64,000 nt of DNA, taken from Phanerochaete sordida. Lineage: Eukaryota; Basidiomycota; Agaricomycetes; Polyporales; Phanerochaetaceae. Of this stretch, positions 23,475 through 35,494 are shown in pieces. The position numbers and the translations under genes were made by a program. The DNA lies in the NCBI GenBank assembly GCA_019973155.2, contig BPQB01000076.1, forward strand, positions 1 through 64,000. The letters are read 5' to 3'. Below the pieces are notes generated by a model. That model ran no database searches. It saw only the letters and a list, made by a program, of their open reading frames with translations, and was not told the DNA's origin. How positions within the stretch are numbered: the first letter of the stretch is position 1; each line of letters starts with the position of its first letter.

Positions 23475-26398
23475 ATGTCTACCAGCAAGGGCAAGGCTCC
23501 TGGTTCGAGCCGCAGCGTCAAAGCCGCGCCCATATTCGAAACGATCAACGGCGAGCTGGTCGAGCTCACCAAAGCGGGAACCGTCTCGAGGATGCGTTCC
23601 CACCGAGGCAACAAGCCTACCATTCCGCAGAGCCACCCATGCCATCTCTGCCCTGCACGATTTACGCGTCCGACGCATCTCCATCGTCATTTGCGAACAC
23701 GTACGTCCTTCCCGCCGTCTGCTGCCTCGAGGCCCGTTTCTCATGTTTTGATCAGATTCGAACTCACGCGGGCACAAGTGTGACGTGCGTGGCTCGCGCA
23801 TGCACCGCTATCTGCCCTCTCTGACCGTCTCTGTTTCTAGAGATGCAGCAGGGAATTTACACGCAGCGATCTGCTGACGCGCCACAAGCGCAGCTGCGGA
23901 GACCCGTGAGTGCGGCGTTTGGGCGCAGATGGACTCCTTGCTCATTGTTCGGGTGCTTCAGGACTCTTGCCAACCGCTCCCGCCGCAAGTCGTGTCAGGC
24001 GTGTGCGGATGGCAAGACAAAATGCGACCTACAGCAGCCATGCAGCCGGTGCACAGCGCGCGGATGTGAGTGCACATACCTGCGCAGGCCGTCTGTCAAG
24101 TCCGAGAAAGACCCCTCGTCGTCTCCCAACCCGATGTCGTCCAACAGCCCCGAGAGCTCTGCGGAGGGCCATTTTGACGACGACTCCTTCAGGCCGAAAT
24201 ACGAGCTGACACCACCTCCCCCATTCGCAGTGCCGGAAGTTCAGCACGGCACTTTCCTAGACTCCTTTCCCGCGGCAGAGTTCGCCGTTCCTGCAGCGCC
24301 TGCCTCCCTGGGCTCTCTTCCTGTGGATTTGTCCAAGATCCCTTCCACGAGCACATGGCAGGAGGCCCGCGACTTCAATCAGGACTATGCGTCGTCCTAT
24401 GCGAGCTCCTCGTATGCCTCCACGTCACACGCGCCCACGCTGAGCGGCTACTCCGAGAGCACGAATGGCGTCTCGCCGTCTTATTACTCAATCGGCGGCA
24501 CCTCCTTCGCACAGGACGCCAACAAAGTTAAGAACGAACTTAATGCGCTCTTCTCCGCAGAGCTCTTCGACAGGTTCTTCCACGACTACCTCGCGGAGGA
24601 TCCCAAGCAGAACACTCAACAGTTCCCGTCGCCCACAGACATGTTTGCGTCTCCATTCGACGTCGACAATAGCAGCCAGTTCCCGTTCGCCACAGAGCCT
24701 CGGCCTGAGCCGCAGCCGTTCATGGGCTCGGTCATACCTGACCTCGACGAAGAGTTCCTCAACCAGCTGTGTACTGTTCCAGGGCCGGCTTCCTTTCCAC
24801 CGTTCGCGATGGACATGCAGCAGCCCAATCCCCAACATCTTGCTCAGCCTCAGATGCAGCCTCCGCTCGCAGCTCCACCTGCCAATGCTGCAGCTCCATA
24901 TCCTTCGGAGCTCCAGCAGTACAGTACGTCCCAATCTCTCTGGAGCTGCGTCGATTTCGACTCACCCTTCGCGCCAGTGCACCTGTTCTACCAGATGTTC
25001 CTTTACCAGATGCCTGTCATGCACATCGCCACGTTCACGATCGAAGGGAAGCCGCAGATTCTGCTCTCCGCGATGCAGGCATGCGGAGCCCTCTATGTCA
25101 AGACTGCTGCCGCTTCCCAGTTCATCGATCACACGCTCAAGAGCGCGCGAGAACAGCTCATGCAGGAATTCGTAAGTCCAATCTCCACCCACGTCTCATT
25201 GACTGGTCTCTAATCAATGAAACAGGCCAAGAAATCGTCGTCGACGGCGGAACAGATGCACCTGGTCCTTGCTGTTGTTCTCCTGCAGACCATTGGCCTC
25301 TTCCATCAGCGACCAGACCAAAGGACGCAGTCGAACATCTATCATCCCATGCTTGTCTCTGTATGTGAACGGTCGCCTCCGGGATCGGAAGTGGCGCTGA
25401 CGCTATCTGCACAGATGATACGACAATCTGAATTGGTCCAGAAAGTCACAAGTTGGCAGCCACCTGTGATTACTGAGAGGACAAATATGGACATGGCTTG
25501 GAGAGAATGGGCATTCCACGAGACCACCAAACGGTAAGGATTCTGGACTCCATTCTGCTGAACTTGAGAGCTCATCGATTATCCCTCCACTAGTGCGCTC
25601 CTCCTCACCTACCTCCACGATACATGTCATTGCATCTACTTCACTCAACGGCCATACTTCTACCGAGACGAAATGACGGTGCCACTGCCCTGCGAGGACG
25701 GACTCTGGCGAGCAAACTCTCCCGGCGAATGGTACGCCCTGCTGCAGCTGTCGTCCGAGTACGGCACGCAGGAGCGGCGGTTCCGCCCGCACGGGCTGCA
25801 AGACGCCCTTGTGCTGTTCGCAGACACGAGCAACGACGACACGAGCCCGCCACTGCTCCTGACGCCGTTCGCGCACTTCGTGCTCTCGCACGCGATCCTG
25901 CGGAAGCTCTTCGAGGACTGCATCGAGCGCCCGAGCACGGGCGGCGCCGAGGAGAGCGAGCCGACGCCCGAGAGCCTCTCGGTGCAGTACATGCTGCACA
26001 AGTGGCTGCGGAGCTGGGTTGCGTCGCCGGACACGCCGCACTACTCGGACGCGGAGGAGCCGCGCTTCCTGTTCGACGCGCTCCCGTTCTACTGGATCGC
26101 CCAGGTCGCGCTGCTCGCGTACCAGGAGCGCCTCCCGCCGTTCACGACCGCCGCGCACGCCGCCGGCGAGGCCCTCGGCGAGGCCAAGTTCCGCCTCGTC
26201 AAGGAGTGGCTCCGCCACATCCGCCAGTTCCTCCGCAAGGGCGAGCAGGGCCCGACGCTCTTCTGGGACGAGCTGCACAAGATTCGCCGCAGGTCACAGG
26301 GCAAGAACTCGTTCTCTGACACCGAGAGCTTGGGCGCCGTATCCGACGACTCGGAGGGCCCCGGCGGGCTACTTGGCTTCTTTGCTGGCGAGACGTAG
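23475..26398 (+). CDS. Transcription factor: two C2H2-type fingers, Zn2Cys6 cluster, fungal-specific middle region
   Basis: About 862 residues from exons 23475-23700, 23756-23784, 23841-23905, 23962-25171, 25226-25360, 25415-25533 and 25594-26398. Finger 1 uses Cys56, Cys59, His72 and His76. Finger 2 uses Cys84, Cys87, His100 and Cys104, a C2HC variant. A Zn2Cys6 cluster follows at once: Cys118, Cys121, Cys128, Cys134, Cys137, then Cys142 or Cys144 (SCQACADGKTKCDLQQPC). A Ser/Pro/Gln-rich stretch links to a helical C-terminal part with FDSPFAPVHLFYQMFLYQMP, which looks like the fungal-specific regulatory domain. Nuclear DNA binding is expected. The short exons cut exactly through finger 1 and finger 2. 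Targets are unknown; adjacency to the GH79 gene is not evidence that it regulates it. Confidence 0.86.
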
Positions 26399-27474
26399 GG
26401 CCAGCTCGTACATTTCTGTCATCAATTTCATCTGCATAGTTCTGTTCTACTCTACCCCGTAACATCTCTAGTAGCACTTGGATATCTGCTCTTCTGTCGC
26501 TCTGTCTGTACCGTTTTGATTGTATCTCTGCGTCTTGTATCGTCCTCCCATTATTCTATACACAAGTAGCGTAGTCTAGGTTCCTCAACGCCATATGGTT
26601 GCATTTCTACATTAATGAAGCGATGCGGCGGTCGCCATGCATCGCCGCCACAAGAATGCGGACCGACATTGCCTGTACAACCTTGCGCAATCACGCCAAT
26701 CGTACGGGCCTTCATCTTAAGGAATGGACGCTATCCTGCATCTGGCATGGTACAGAAGGGCGGAACGGTGCCACAAGGGTCTGTTCCTATTTGTTCCTTT
26801 CCGTTGTCATTTCATAGCACGATGCACGACACATGGACCCTGGTGCAGCCCAGTGGCATCCGGATTTTGATCTTCCAGATGGTGCTCATGGACCTCTTCC
26901 CGTCAGGACACGCAGAGCCTCCGGCGCACGACGGATTAATCATCGAGCATGTCTTCCAGTCTGACTCTGCGCGCGATATCTGCTGATCAGAGCTGTCATC
27001 GTCGCAGCGAGCTTGGTAAGAGCTGCGGCAAGTCCCCGCCCGACCGCGTCCTCAATCAGACGGTCGAGGGATCCCACTGTAAAAGCCAAGAGATTTGTGA
27101 GGTGTTTGGGGCCGTTATGTGCTACCGCGCGCAGGGAGAACCTCGGCCTCGGCCATGTTTTTGGAAGAAGCCAAAGCGTATAGTCTCTTCGATAAACACG
27201 GTGACGATTTGACGCCTCACCTCCGCTGCCCCTTCGCCCCTTCGCCTTCTCCGGGGTGTTTCCCTAGTACATGCAGTGTGTACGCGGTGGCAGTCGGCCT
27301 CATGATAGCGCAAGGGTTGTGTGTCGGTATGTCTTCTCGACGTTCAAGTGCCGTGTCAACGATGTGCTTCTATACCTACAATTATTGTCTATACAACAGA
27401 GAAATATCGACTCAAGGGCACCAGTAGGACATAGATGAGAACGATGAGAATTTCCTTGCATCTTGCTCTATCCT
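26399..27474. other. Intergenic, convergent genes
   Basis: This lies between two 3' ends and is AT-richer than its surroundings. It should contain both terminators. Short open frames show nothing recognisable; no RNA gene or repeat is seen. Confidence 0.45.
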
Positions 27475-28943
27475 TCAGGCGAATAGGTAGTCATAGAACG
27501 ACGCCTTCCCGTCTTTCGTCTGCGGCGGCTCAACTCTTGGACCGCGCCTGGGCGGATTCCGCCGCGCAGGCGAACCAGACGGGGACGACGGTGCGCGCCG
27601 CTGGCGGTCCCACGGGCGCGACCGCCTCCGGAGGGCGATGCGCCGGTCCGCGCGCGGGGTGACGTCGAGGCTGCCGACGCTGCTCGCGAGCTCGTCCTCG
27701 CCGGGGTCCGACCCCAGATCGGAGTGCTCCACGTCGGCGTCGTGCTCCGCGTCCGAGTCGACGGGGCCGAGGCGCGGGGAGCTCGCGGCGGACTCCGCGA
27801 TGGCGGACAGCGCGGCGTGTGGGGGGCGCGGCGCGCCGTCGGGCTCCGCGTCGGAGTCGGCCTCGGAGAAGACGAAGTCGGACTCGACGTCGAGCGTGCT
27901 CTCGAGGTCGGCGTCGGTGCCGTGGTCTGTGCCGCCGACGGAGTCGAAGTCTGTGCCGAGATCCGTTGCGGGCGGTGTGTCGAGCCCTTGTGGCGCTGAC
28001 AGAGGGTTCTGGTGTGGGCGGGTGACGTGTGGACGAAGGATGTAGGTGAGTCGCTTTGCAGGGGACAGGCCTGCTGCCGCGGTGTCTTTGCCTAGGAGAG
28101 CATGGTCAGTCCAGAGAACACGCAGTAGCTATGGGGCACTCACTGAAGCTCACGACGTTGTGGTACCGCGCACAGCAGTGCACAACGTATCGAGCGAAGG
28201 CATCGTCATTGATCTCCCAGACAAGCTGCATGTGTGTCCGCTCGACTTCGCGAATGACGCCCAGGGTGCCGACGGGAGTCCCTCCGCCTTCAAGCTCTCT
28301 CTGAGCCTCAAAGGAATCGGGATCTATCCACACGCCGACAGCTAGCCAGTCTACAAGCTGGCCTTCGACTTCTCTGACCATGACCTCGGTCATAACACCG
28401 CGTCCCCTCAGCTCCTTGCGCATGCCCTTCAAACTGAGTGAGAACTGTCCGGCGGATGCTGAGCTGGGCTGCGGGGTAATTGGTGTCGCGGCAGGGATGG
28501 AGGCGTTGCGGGCAAGATAAGTAGGAAGTGGGCTGGGGAAAGTCGACCGAGTGCGGGGGACTGGCACAGATAAGTCGGAGGCCGAGGGTCTGGCAATGTG
28601 TGGATTGCCCACAAAACGAGCTGAAATTCAAGGATAAATCGGTGCATAGGACTCCCTCGGGTCGATACTGACCGTTCTCCTTCCTCCGCACCCACCGCTT
28701 GCCCTCCTTCTCGTCCCTCCGATTCTTCTTAGGCGCAGCTGCGGAGAGCACTCCGCCGCGCTCGCCGGATGCGCGCAAGTGAGCAAAGCGGTCGGCTACC
28801 CCGCCAGAGCCTCGTAGGATGGCGGGGAAAGACATGGGGACTGGGCCGGCGGGTGTGGCGGAAGCGGTAGCTGTCGTTGCTGGTGCCGGTGTGGATGTCT
28901 CTGTGCTGCTGCTCGCCATTGGTGCAGAGATTTCGGTAGCCAT
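27475..28943 (-). CDS. R3H-domain-like protein
   Basis: 454 residues from exons 28943-28673, 28620-28144 and 28091-27475. The N-terminal part contains a basic stretch (KKNRRDEKEGKRWVRRKENA) like that found upstream of R3H domains. At residues 234-238 RYVVH gives the Arg-x3-His signature, inside DDAFARYVVHCCARYH; VVSFSK and KRLTYILRP follow, which fits a short single-strand nucleic-acid-binding fold. The tail is acidic and Asp/Ser-rich (SDAEPDG, GSDPGEDE) and ends in an Arg/Pro-rich stretch. I recall close relatives across basidiomycetes, without function. A cytosolic or nuclear RNA-binding role is inferred. Its start lies 245 bases from the divergent APN1 start. Confidence 0.62.
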
Positions 28944-29188
28944 ATTCCTGCCAATACGAAGATAAATCTGAGAAACTTTGTAGTGGATGAGGTCCCGAGT
29001 CAGAGCAGTAAGCGGAGGGACCGAGACGAAAGCGGATCCGATGCGAGGAACCCGATGCGCTCGCCGGCGCCAACAAAAAGCGCCGAAGGAGGCGCATCAA
29101 ATCCACTTTAGGACGGGGGCGGGACGGGATAGATGACGCGGGGCTAGGGCGCTCCGTTCCCGCACACCCCTTCCCTCGACGTTCGTTC

Positions 29189-31135
29189 ATGGCCTTGTCG
29201 CTTGTCGCAGCCGCCATGTCGTCAACCGTGCGCAGGAGCTCGCGTCTTGCAGCATCGACCTCTTTAGCCGCTACTGCTGTCGTCGAGGCCGCACGTACCT
29301 CGTGTGTCACCGTCACTGCCGTCGCCCAGAGCTCCAGCTCTCGCGCTGGGCAGACTCGTGGTGTACAATACCAAGCTTCTGTCTCGGAGGACGACATCGC
29401 AGATGCACTGGCGGGTGGCAGGCAGAAGAAACGCGCTCGGAGGGCGTCCGCATCCTCAGACTTGACGAGCTTGGAGGCGGAGTCTTCGAAGGTTGCTCCG
29501 GCGAAGAAGACAAAGAAGCCACGGAAGAAGGCCGACGTCGTCGAATTCACTCCAGAGGACTTTCCGAAGAGACCCGACCTGCCTTGGAAGATTGGGCCAC
29601 ACGTCTCTGCCGCAGGAGGTGTTCAGAACGCTGTCCTGAACGCGGCAAGTCTAGGGTACGTCGCAAACAAGTCGCGTAAAGCGTGGCTCTCAACGCGCTT
29701 TTGCAGTACAGAGCGACGGCATTCGCACTGTTCTTGAAGTCGCAACGAAAATGGGACTCTGCAGCCCTCACCCCAGAGTCTATAGACTCGTTCAAGAAGA
29801 GGCTGGACGAGTTTGGCTATGACTGCAGGCATGTCATGCCGCATGGGAACTATCTCATAAATCTTGGAAACCCAGACGAGTGAGTGGCGCATGTGCTAGA
29901 CGCTCCCGAGGATGTGCTGAGAGTCAAACAGCGACAAACGGGCGAAGTCATATTCTTGCTTTGTGGACGACTTGAAGCGGTGCGAGCAGCTTGGTCTGCT
30001 GCTGTACAACTTTCAGTACGTCGCCTGGAACAGGGGTAGTGTCAGCCATCTGACAGTGTGCTAGCCCAGGCTCGTCCGTAGGGCAAGGCACCATGGAAAA
30101 CTCCCTGGCACTGATCGCGGAATGTATCAATCGCGCCCACAAGGAGACAGACCGTGTCATAACGGTCATTGAGACTATGGTAAGGCGGCCGTCGTCATAC
30201 GCCTCTTGTGTCTGACAGAATCCAGGTCGGTGCTGGGAGCGTTGTAGGCTCCAAATTCTCCGAGATTGGGCAGATAATAGCGCAAGTCGAAGACAAGAGT
30301 CGCGTCGGAGTGTGTATCGATACCTGTAAGTCTACCAGACATACGCTGTGACAGCGAAGTTGCTGACCTCGTACTTAGGTCACGTCTTTTCTGCGGTAAG
30401 GAGCTTTGGTATGACCCTTAGGGCCAGACCATCATGACTGACCATCTGCTAGGGCTACGACATACGCACGAAAGAGGGCTGGGAGTACGTCAGATTTTTG
30501 GCCCCTCCAGCCGTGTTTGACCACTAACGCGTGTGATCTCCAGTGCGACAAGTATGATCATTCTCTACAAAACCGCTGACACATTGCTGACCATGACTCG
30601 CGTGCCCAGTGGCCGAGTTCGAGCGCGACATAGGTCTGAACTACCTCCGCGGCATGCACATCAACGACTCCAAAGCGCCGCTCGCGAGCCGCAAAGACCG
30701 GCACGAGAACATCGGCCTGTACGTCCTCCCGCCCCCTTCCCATCCCCTCTTACTGACACCGTCCGCAGAGGCCACCTCGGCCTTCGCGCCTTCGCACACA
30801 TCGTGAACGACGCGCGCACGCGCGACATCCCGCTCATCCTCGAGACGCCCGCGTTCGCGCCCGCCGCGGGCGCGCAGCTCCGCCCGGGCGAGGGCTGGGA
30901 CGTGTGGAGCACCGAGGTGCGCGTGCTCCAGCGGCTCGCGGGTGCGTACGAACGCGCGGACGAGACGGTCGATCTCGAGGCGTGGACGGACGAGATTCGC
31001 GCGGCGGTCAAGAAGGCGAGCGCGAAGGCCGCTGACGATGCTGCGGCGAAGAAGCAGCGCGTGAAGAAGAGGGCGAAGAAGGCGAAGGGAGAGGACGAGG
31101 ACGAGGCGGGGGACGATAGCTGCGAGGAGCTGTAG
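29189..31135 (+). CDS. APN1: AP endonuclease, endonuclease IV family (Apn1 type)
   Basis: Cleaves DNA 5' to abasic sites and trims 3' blocks in base-excision repair. 488 residues from ten exons: 29189-29655, 29712-29879, 29932-30015, 30065-30179, 30226-30325, 30379-30395, 30453-30484, 30544-30551, 30610-30718, 30769-31135. Metal-ligand motifs of the family are visible: [52 protein letters not shown] and [12 protein letters not shown]. An added N-terminus of about 130 residues has a basic KKTKKPRKK stretch, a possible nuclear signal. The C-terminus is Lys-rich ([13 protein letters not shown]) then acidic. Exon 8 is only 8 bases but is needed to keep frame. The alternative start at 29216 (MSSTVRR) could also be used. 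Confidence 0.92.
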
Positions 31136-31415
31136 TTACTCAGACGCACGTCGGGCTGTATCGGGTCGTGGGGCAAATGCTGTTGAATTATGCCACGTCG
31201 GTAACATGGAGGCTATGTTACAGTACGCGTAAAGGAGAGACTGTACAACAAGTTGGCGTGTGGTATATCGACAAAAATACAAGATATACATTGCATTTAC
31301 ATTACCTCGCACTGCGTGCGGCGAGACGTATGGCAATAACGTAGAATCCTGTCCAAACGCAGGCAGAGCATCCGGTCGTTCAGAGTCGTAGCATGAGCAG
31401 CGTCCTTCGTCATGA

Positions 31416-34375
31416 TCACATAACAACAAACGGGTTCTTCCGCCCAGCGGAAGGCTCGTGCGGCACGGCATAGCGGTCGTCAAAGGGCGTCGCAAACGGG
31501 TCGAGCGCCGACAGATGCGGGGCACGCAGCTTCGGCGGCGGCGGCGACACCGGCGCGGCGTACGCGGGGAACTGCATGCTCGGCGCAGGCGGCGGCGTGC
31601 GCGCGGAGCCGTGGTGCAGCGGCACCGCGAACGGCGGCACGTCGGCGAGCGGGCTCGGCGCGGCGGCGGGCGCGGAGGGCGTCACGCCGACGTCGACGGG
31701 CACGCTCGCGCGCGCGCGCGCCTTCGGGCGCAGCGTGGGCAGCTTCGGCGGCGCGACGCTCGCGACGGTCGCGAGCCACCCCGGGCGCCGCGGCGAGACG
31801 CTCCAGGCGGAGCCCGGCGCGGGCTCCTCGTCCGCGTTCGTGAGCGTCGCGATGCTGCCCTCGCTCGTCGTGACCGTGAGCTCCGGGCGCGTGCGCGCGC
31901 GCGGGCTCCCGCCTGGCGCGGGGCTCTGCGCCGCGGGCTCGTCGTCCGTGGAGCCTTTGCGCCGCCAGAAGGACTGCGTGAAGCGCTTGAGCCACGGCTC
32001 CGTGGGTGAGTCGGACGAGGCTTGCGTCGGGCTGGTCGTCGGCGACGCGTGGAGCTTGCGCGGGCTGCTGATCGCCGGACGCGGCTTCGGCTCGGGCGGG
32101 GACTGCGCGTGCGCCTGGTCTAGGAACGACTCCCAGGACTTGCCAAATGTCGGGTTGCGGTTCTCTCCATACGGATGCAGCATGTTCTTGTCGGTCGGCG
32201 ACATCGCGCGCGGGGCGAACGGCGGGAGGCTGACGTGGTGCATCTTCTCCGCGTCGCCGCCGAGCTCGGGCGAGCGCGCGCCGGTGCTGCCAAAGTCGCG
32301 GAAGGGCACGACGACGCCGTCGATGCCGGCGCGCTGTGTCTTGCGCCAGCGTCGCTTCTTGTACGCCTCGGCCCAGTCGCGGCCGTACGCGTGCCAGAAG
32401 ATGACGGCGAGCGCCATGAGCACGACCAGTCCCCAGAGGCCCATGAAGATGCCGAACATGATGCGCTCCTTCTTGAGCGACGAGACGTACGCGTTCACGA
32501 GCTTGCCCACGACACCTTGGCTATCGCCGCTCCCGCCGCCGATCGCAGCGTCAGCGATGGGCTGCGTGGCTTCGCGGACGTCGGAGGGAGAGAGGACGAG
32601 CACGCTGTCGTTGACGCGTGGAATGTCAATGACGAGGTTGTCGTGCAGGAAGGTGAGAGCGGTCTCGATGGCGTCCACCTTGCTGCCAATAAAGCAGCGG
32701 ATAAACTCCTGGATGGGCTCATCGAGGATCGTGCCGTTGAAAACGGTGTTGACCGCATCCTGGATGTCCGTGTAGAAGGCGTTGATCGTGTCGTTCAGAG
32801 TCGTCGTTGTACCATTGACCCATCCAAAAAGTCCGTCATTGACCGTGTTCTGGATGTTGTCCACGCGTCCATTGATATCATTGGCGTATGCAGCGCTCTG
32901 GTTGTACATGCTCGCGTTCATCGAGGTTGCGATTGTGTTCTGAAAGTCGGAAACCGAGGCTACGGCCTGCTGGCTGTACTTGTGCTCGAGTGGCCCGATA
33001 GCGATGAGTTGTATCTGCACCGAGAGCAGGCCGAAGAAGCCAATAAGGAAGCAGGCGAGCGCAGGCGGGTGGAAGACGTAGTGGAAGAACCATGTGAGGT
33101 GAATGTACTGCGACGGGCTGAAGCGCAGAAGCCGCGCGATACGGTTGGCAATTCTCGTGAGGAGCGGGTGCTGCATATTCCCCTGCAACATCATCAGGTT
33201 GTGGTCGCTGAGATGCACAGTCGGGGCGCTCTTGCTTCCGGTGTAGGTGATGGAAGGGTCCGACGTCCAAGCCTCGCGAGTGTAGCGAAGGTGGTTCTTG
33301 AGACAACGCCACTTGTACCACTCGAGAGCGCAGTTGGCGCAAATGAGCAGAATGGCAACGGCAATAAGAATGACGGTGCCAATCTTGGCTATCTTGACAA
33401 GGTCGTGTCCAAGGTCATCGACAACAGACGTATCCATGTCGCCGCAGAACTCAACGGTGTTTTGAGCAGGAACAGGGAGCACGGATGCGTCAAACGACAG
33501 ATTAGCGAAGGTGTCGTTGATATCTTTCTTGACTAGCTCGAAAGGCGTGTCGATGCTATCAAGGATTAGCTTATGTGGCAAGAAGGAAGGTTTGCCACTA
33601 ACAGGTCGTCGATCTTCGACTTCAGGTCCGAGATGGTCGGCAGCGAACTGTTCAGCTTCTCCAGCGCATCTTGAAAGTCTGAAGGCAGCGTCACGTTTTG
33701 AAGCGAGTCCAAGCTGGGCACGCTGATTTGCGGGGCGCTGATGTTACCGAACGGGTTGACCTTGTTGATCGCATTTATTGCGGTCGTAATGACACTGTTC
33801 GCTGCTTGGATATCGTTCTGAATGGCGGTGCGTATAGTGCTGAAGGTGCTGGTGAGGAAGCTATTGAACTGAAGACGACTCAGAAGGTGCTTGCAGCGAC
33901 ACGTAGTAAGGCTCACCTCTTGAACTGCTCCAATGAGAATCGACAACGCGCCCCTCACCACAAGCTCGAGGAAGCAGAGGAAGGTCGAGCGGTACAGGTC
34001 GACTATGAAGTTGATGATCGCCTCCATGACCGTCAGCGCGAGCACGAGGGCCGCACGTGCACCGTTCATCGTCCCGTTCACGGCTTCGGCGATGCGGACA
34101 TTAGTGGCAGCGGCCATGTACCGGGGCATACTGGCTGCGGCAGTGGCGGCCTTCTCAGCCGCCTGGCAGCTGGCCAAGAGATCATCCTTCGCGTTCGTGA
34201 CCGCATCTTGTGCAGATGCAGAGGAGAGCTGGAGGCGGAACGCGACGAAGAGGAGCGAGAGGATGGGGTACGCGAGCCACGTCAGCGACAGGAGGTGTGG
34301 CAGTTGGAGATACGGCGTGAGTGTCGTGGTGTACTGCGTAGAACGAGGGTCGTATACAGGCGGTGTCGCAGACAT
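31416..34375 (-). CDS. PRM1: Plasma membrane fusion protein Prm1
   Basis: Integral membrane protein that helps plasma membranes fuse during mating in fungi (known for the family). 954 residues from exons 34375-33917, 33868-33603 and 33555-31416. The first intron is 48 bases and stop-free, so it reads through in frame; the second carries a GCTAATC branch site. Hydrophobic helices: [19 protein letters not shown], a pair around [17 protein letters not shown] and [34 protein letters not shown], the region around [18 protein letters not shown], and [19 protein letters not shown]. Between them lie large outer loops rich in N-glycosylation sequons (NGTT, NDTI, NGTI). The last 270 residues are cytosolic, Pro/Ser-rich and disordered. 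Length is at the long end for Prm1. The location is not near recognisable mating-type genes. Confidence 0.88.
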
Positions 34376-35494
34376 GCTTGCCTAGGGGGTCGGCCGGCGA
34401 CTGAGGTGACGGGGGAAGGAGGATGAGCGTCGTCACCGGACGGTGGGAGAGAAAAGGGGGCGCACAAGGAGCCCGTGCAGGCAACGGGAATGTGGCCACA
34501 GGCATGCCTTATGAGAACAGGGCCCTCATTGTGCCGCCGAGTTGCTGTCTTTCATTGTTTAGGACAAGGTGTTAGACAATAACGCGTCCCTTATCCGGAT
34601 GCTGTGCCCAGCTCCGCTCTGCATTCTTTGACATTTTGTCGAGCAGGTTGCGCACAATTGCAGTGTTCCTTGCGATGGGATTGTCGCGTGCGCAGCGAGC
34701 GATGCGACGAGCACGAGAGCGAGATGAAGGTGGGAGACAAGCGGCCGAACCTCACGGGCGCCTTCGTTCCCGACGCTGTTTGTTTGTCGCTATTTGCTAG
34801 ACGCCTCACGCCACGAGGTCGCGCTCTGCTTGTCCGGACGCGGCGTAGCGACATTGTATCCAGCTGAACGTCTTCCAGGTGCGACTATATATTGGCGTAA
34901 AATATTCAAGTCATTTTTTCTGTTAAAGCTAGATGCTGACCATGGTCAAGACGGACTCCCGAGCAAGAATGCCGTCTGAGCACCGGCGTCGGGGACCCAC
35001 GCGTTCCACGCACTCACCAACGTTCAAAGCGCAGGCTGCCTTCACTCATCTTCTCTTCCTAGGCCTATTGGTATCTGGATCCAATAGATCCAGGCCATAT
35101 CTTGGTGCGTGTCGTTTCAGATGCCTTAGATGAAGCTCGTGACTGCCTCCTCGTGTTCAAAGCGCAGTATATAATGAACTGGGTCGGGCAGCCGTGCCGC
35201 AGACAGCACACCCTGCATCGCATGGGATTTCGGCCTGAAGACCTTCAGAAGAGGCGCAGGATGTGAGGAGAGGCTGGCGAGTGCTCAAGACGAGTCGAGT
35301 TGGAAACAAGGTTCAGGGAGATCGAAGTCAGCCGCTTCTGTTCAAAAACGGGCATGTTGAACTTGCCCCAGCGCGCCGTCTCTCTCTCCCCGACACTCAC
35401 CACCGCTCGCGCAGCCTACCGCCAGCAAGCTACCTCACGCCCACACGGCCCCGACAACCACACGCTCCTTACGTTTCACGGTCTAGCTGCCACC
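34376..35494. other. Divergent intergenic region
   Basis: This holds the promoters of PRM1 (leftward) and of the secreted repeat protein (rightward). A TATA-like sequence tatataat lies at 35168-35175. The open frame continuing upstream from the secreted protein to 35300 is judged to be leader because the signal peptide starts at 35495. Confidence 0.4.
35168..35175 (+). promoter_or_regulatory. Candidate TATA box
   Basis: tatataat occurs about 320 bases before the start codon at 35495. If used, the mRNA would have a leader of nearly 300 bases. Support is limited to sequence similarity. Confidence 0.3.

Noticed and set aside
21019..26398. Idea that the GH79 enzyme and the adjacent regulator form a dedicated gene cluster with the neighbours
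   Set aside because: Same-strand adjacency of two genes is weak evidence; flanking genes (ankyrin, R3H, APN1) are unrelated and no transporter or tailoring enzyme is nearby.
32175..33536. 453-codon plus-strand open frame opposite PRM1
   Set aside because: It lies fully antisense to a secure membrane-protein gene; strong GC bias at third positions removes stops on the opposite strand. Its product is low-complexity with no domain.
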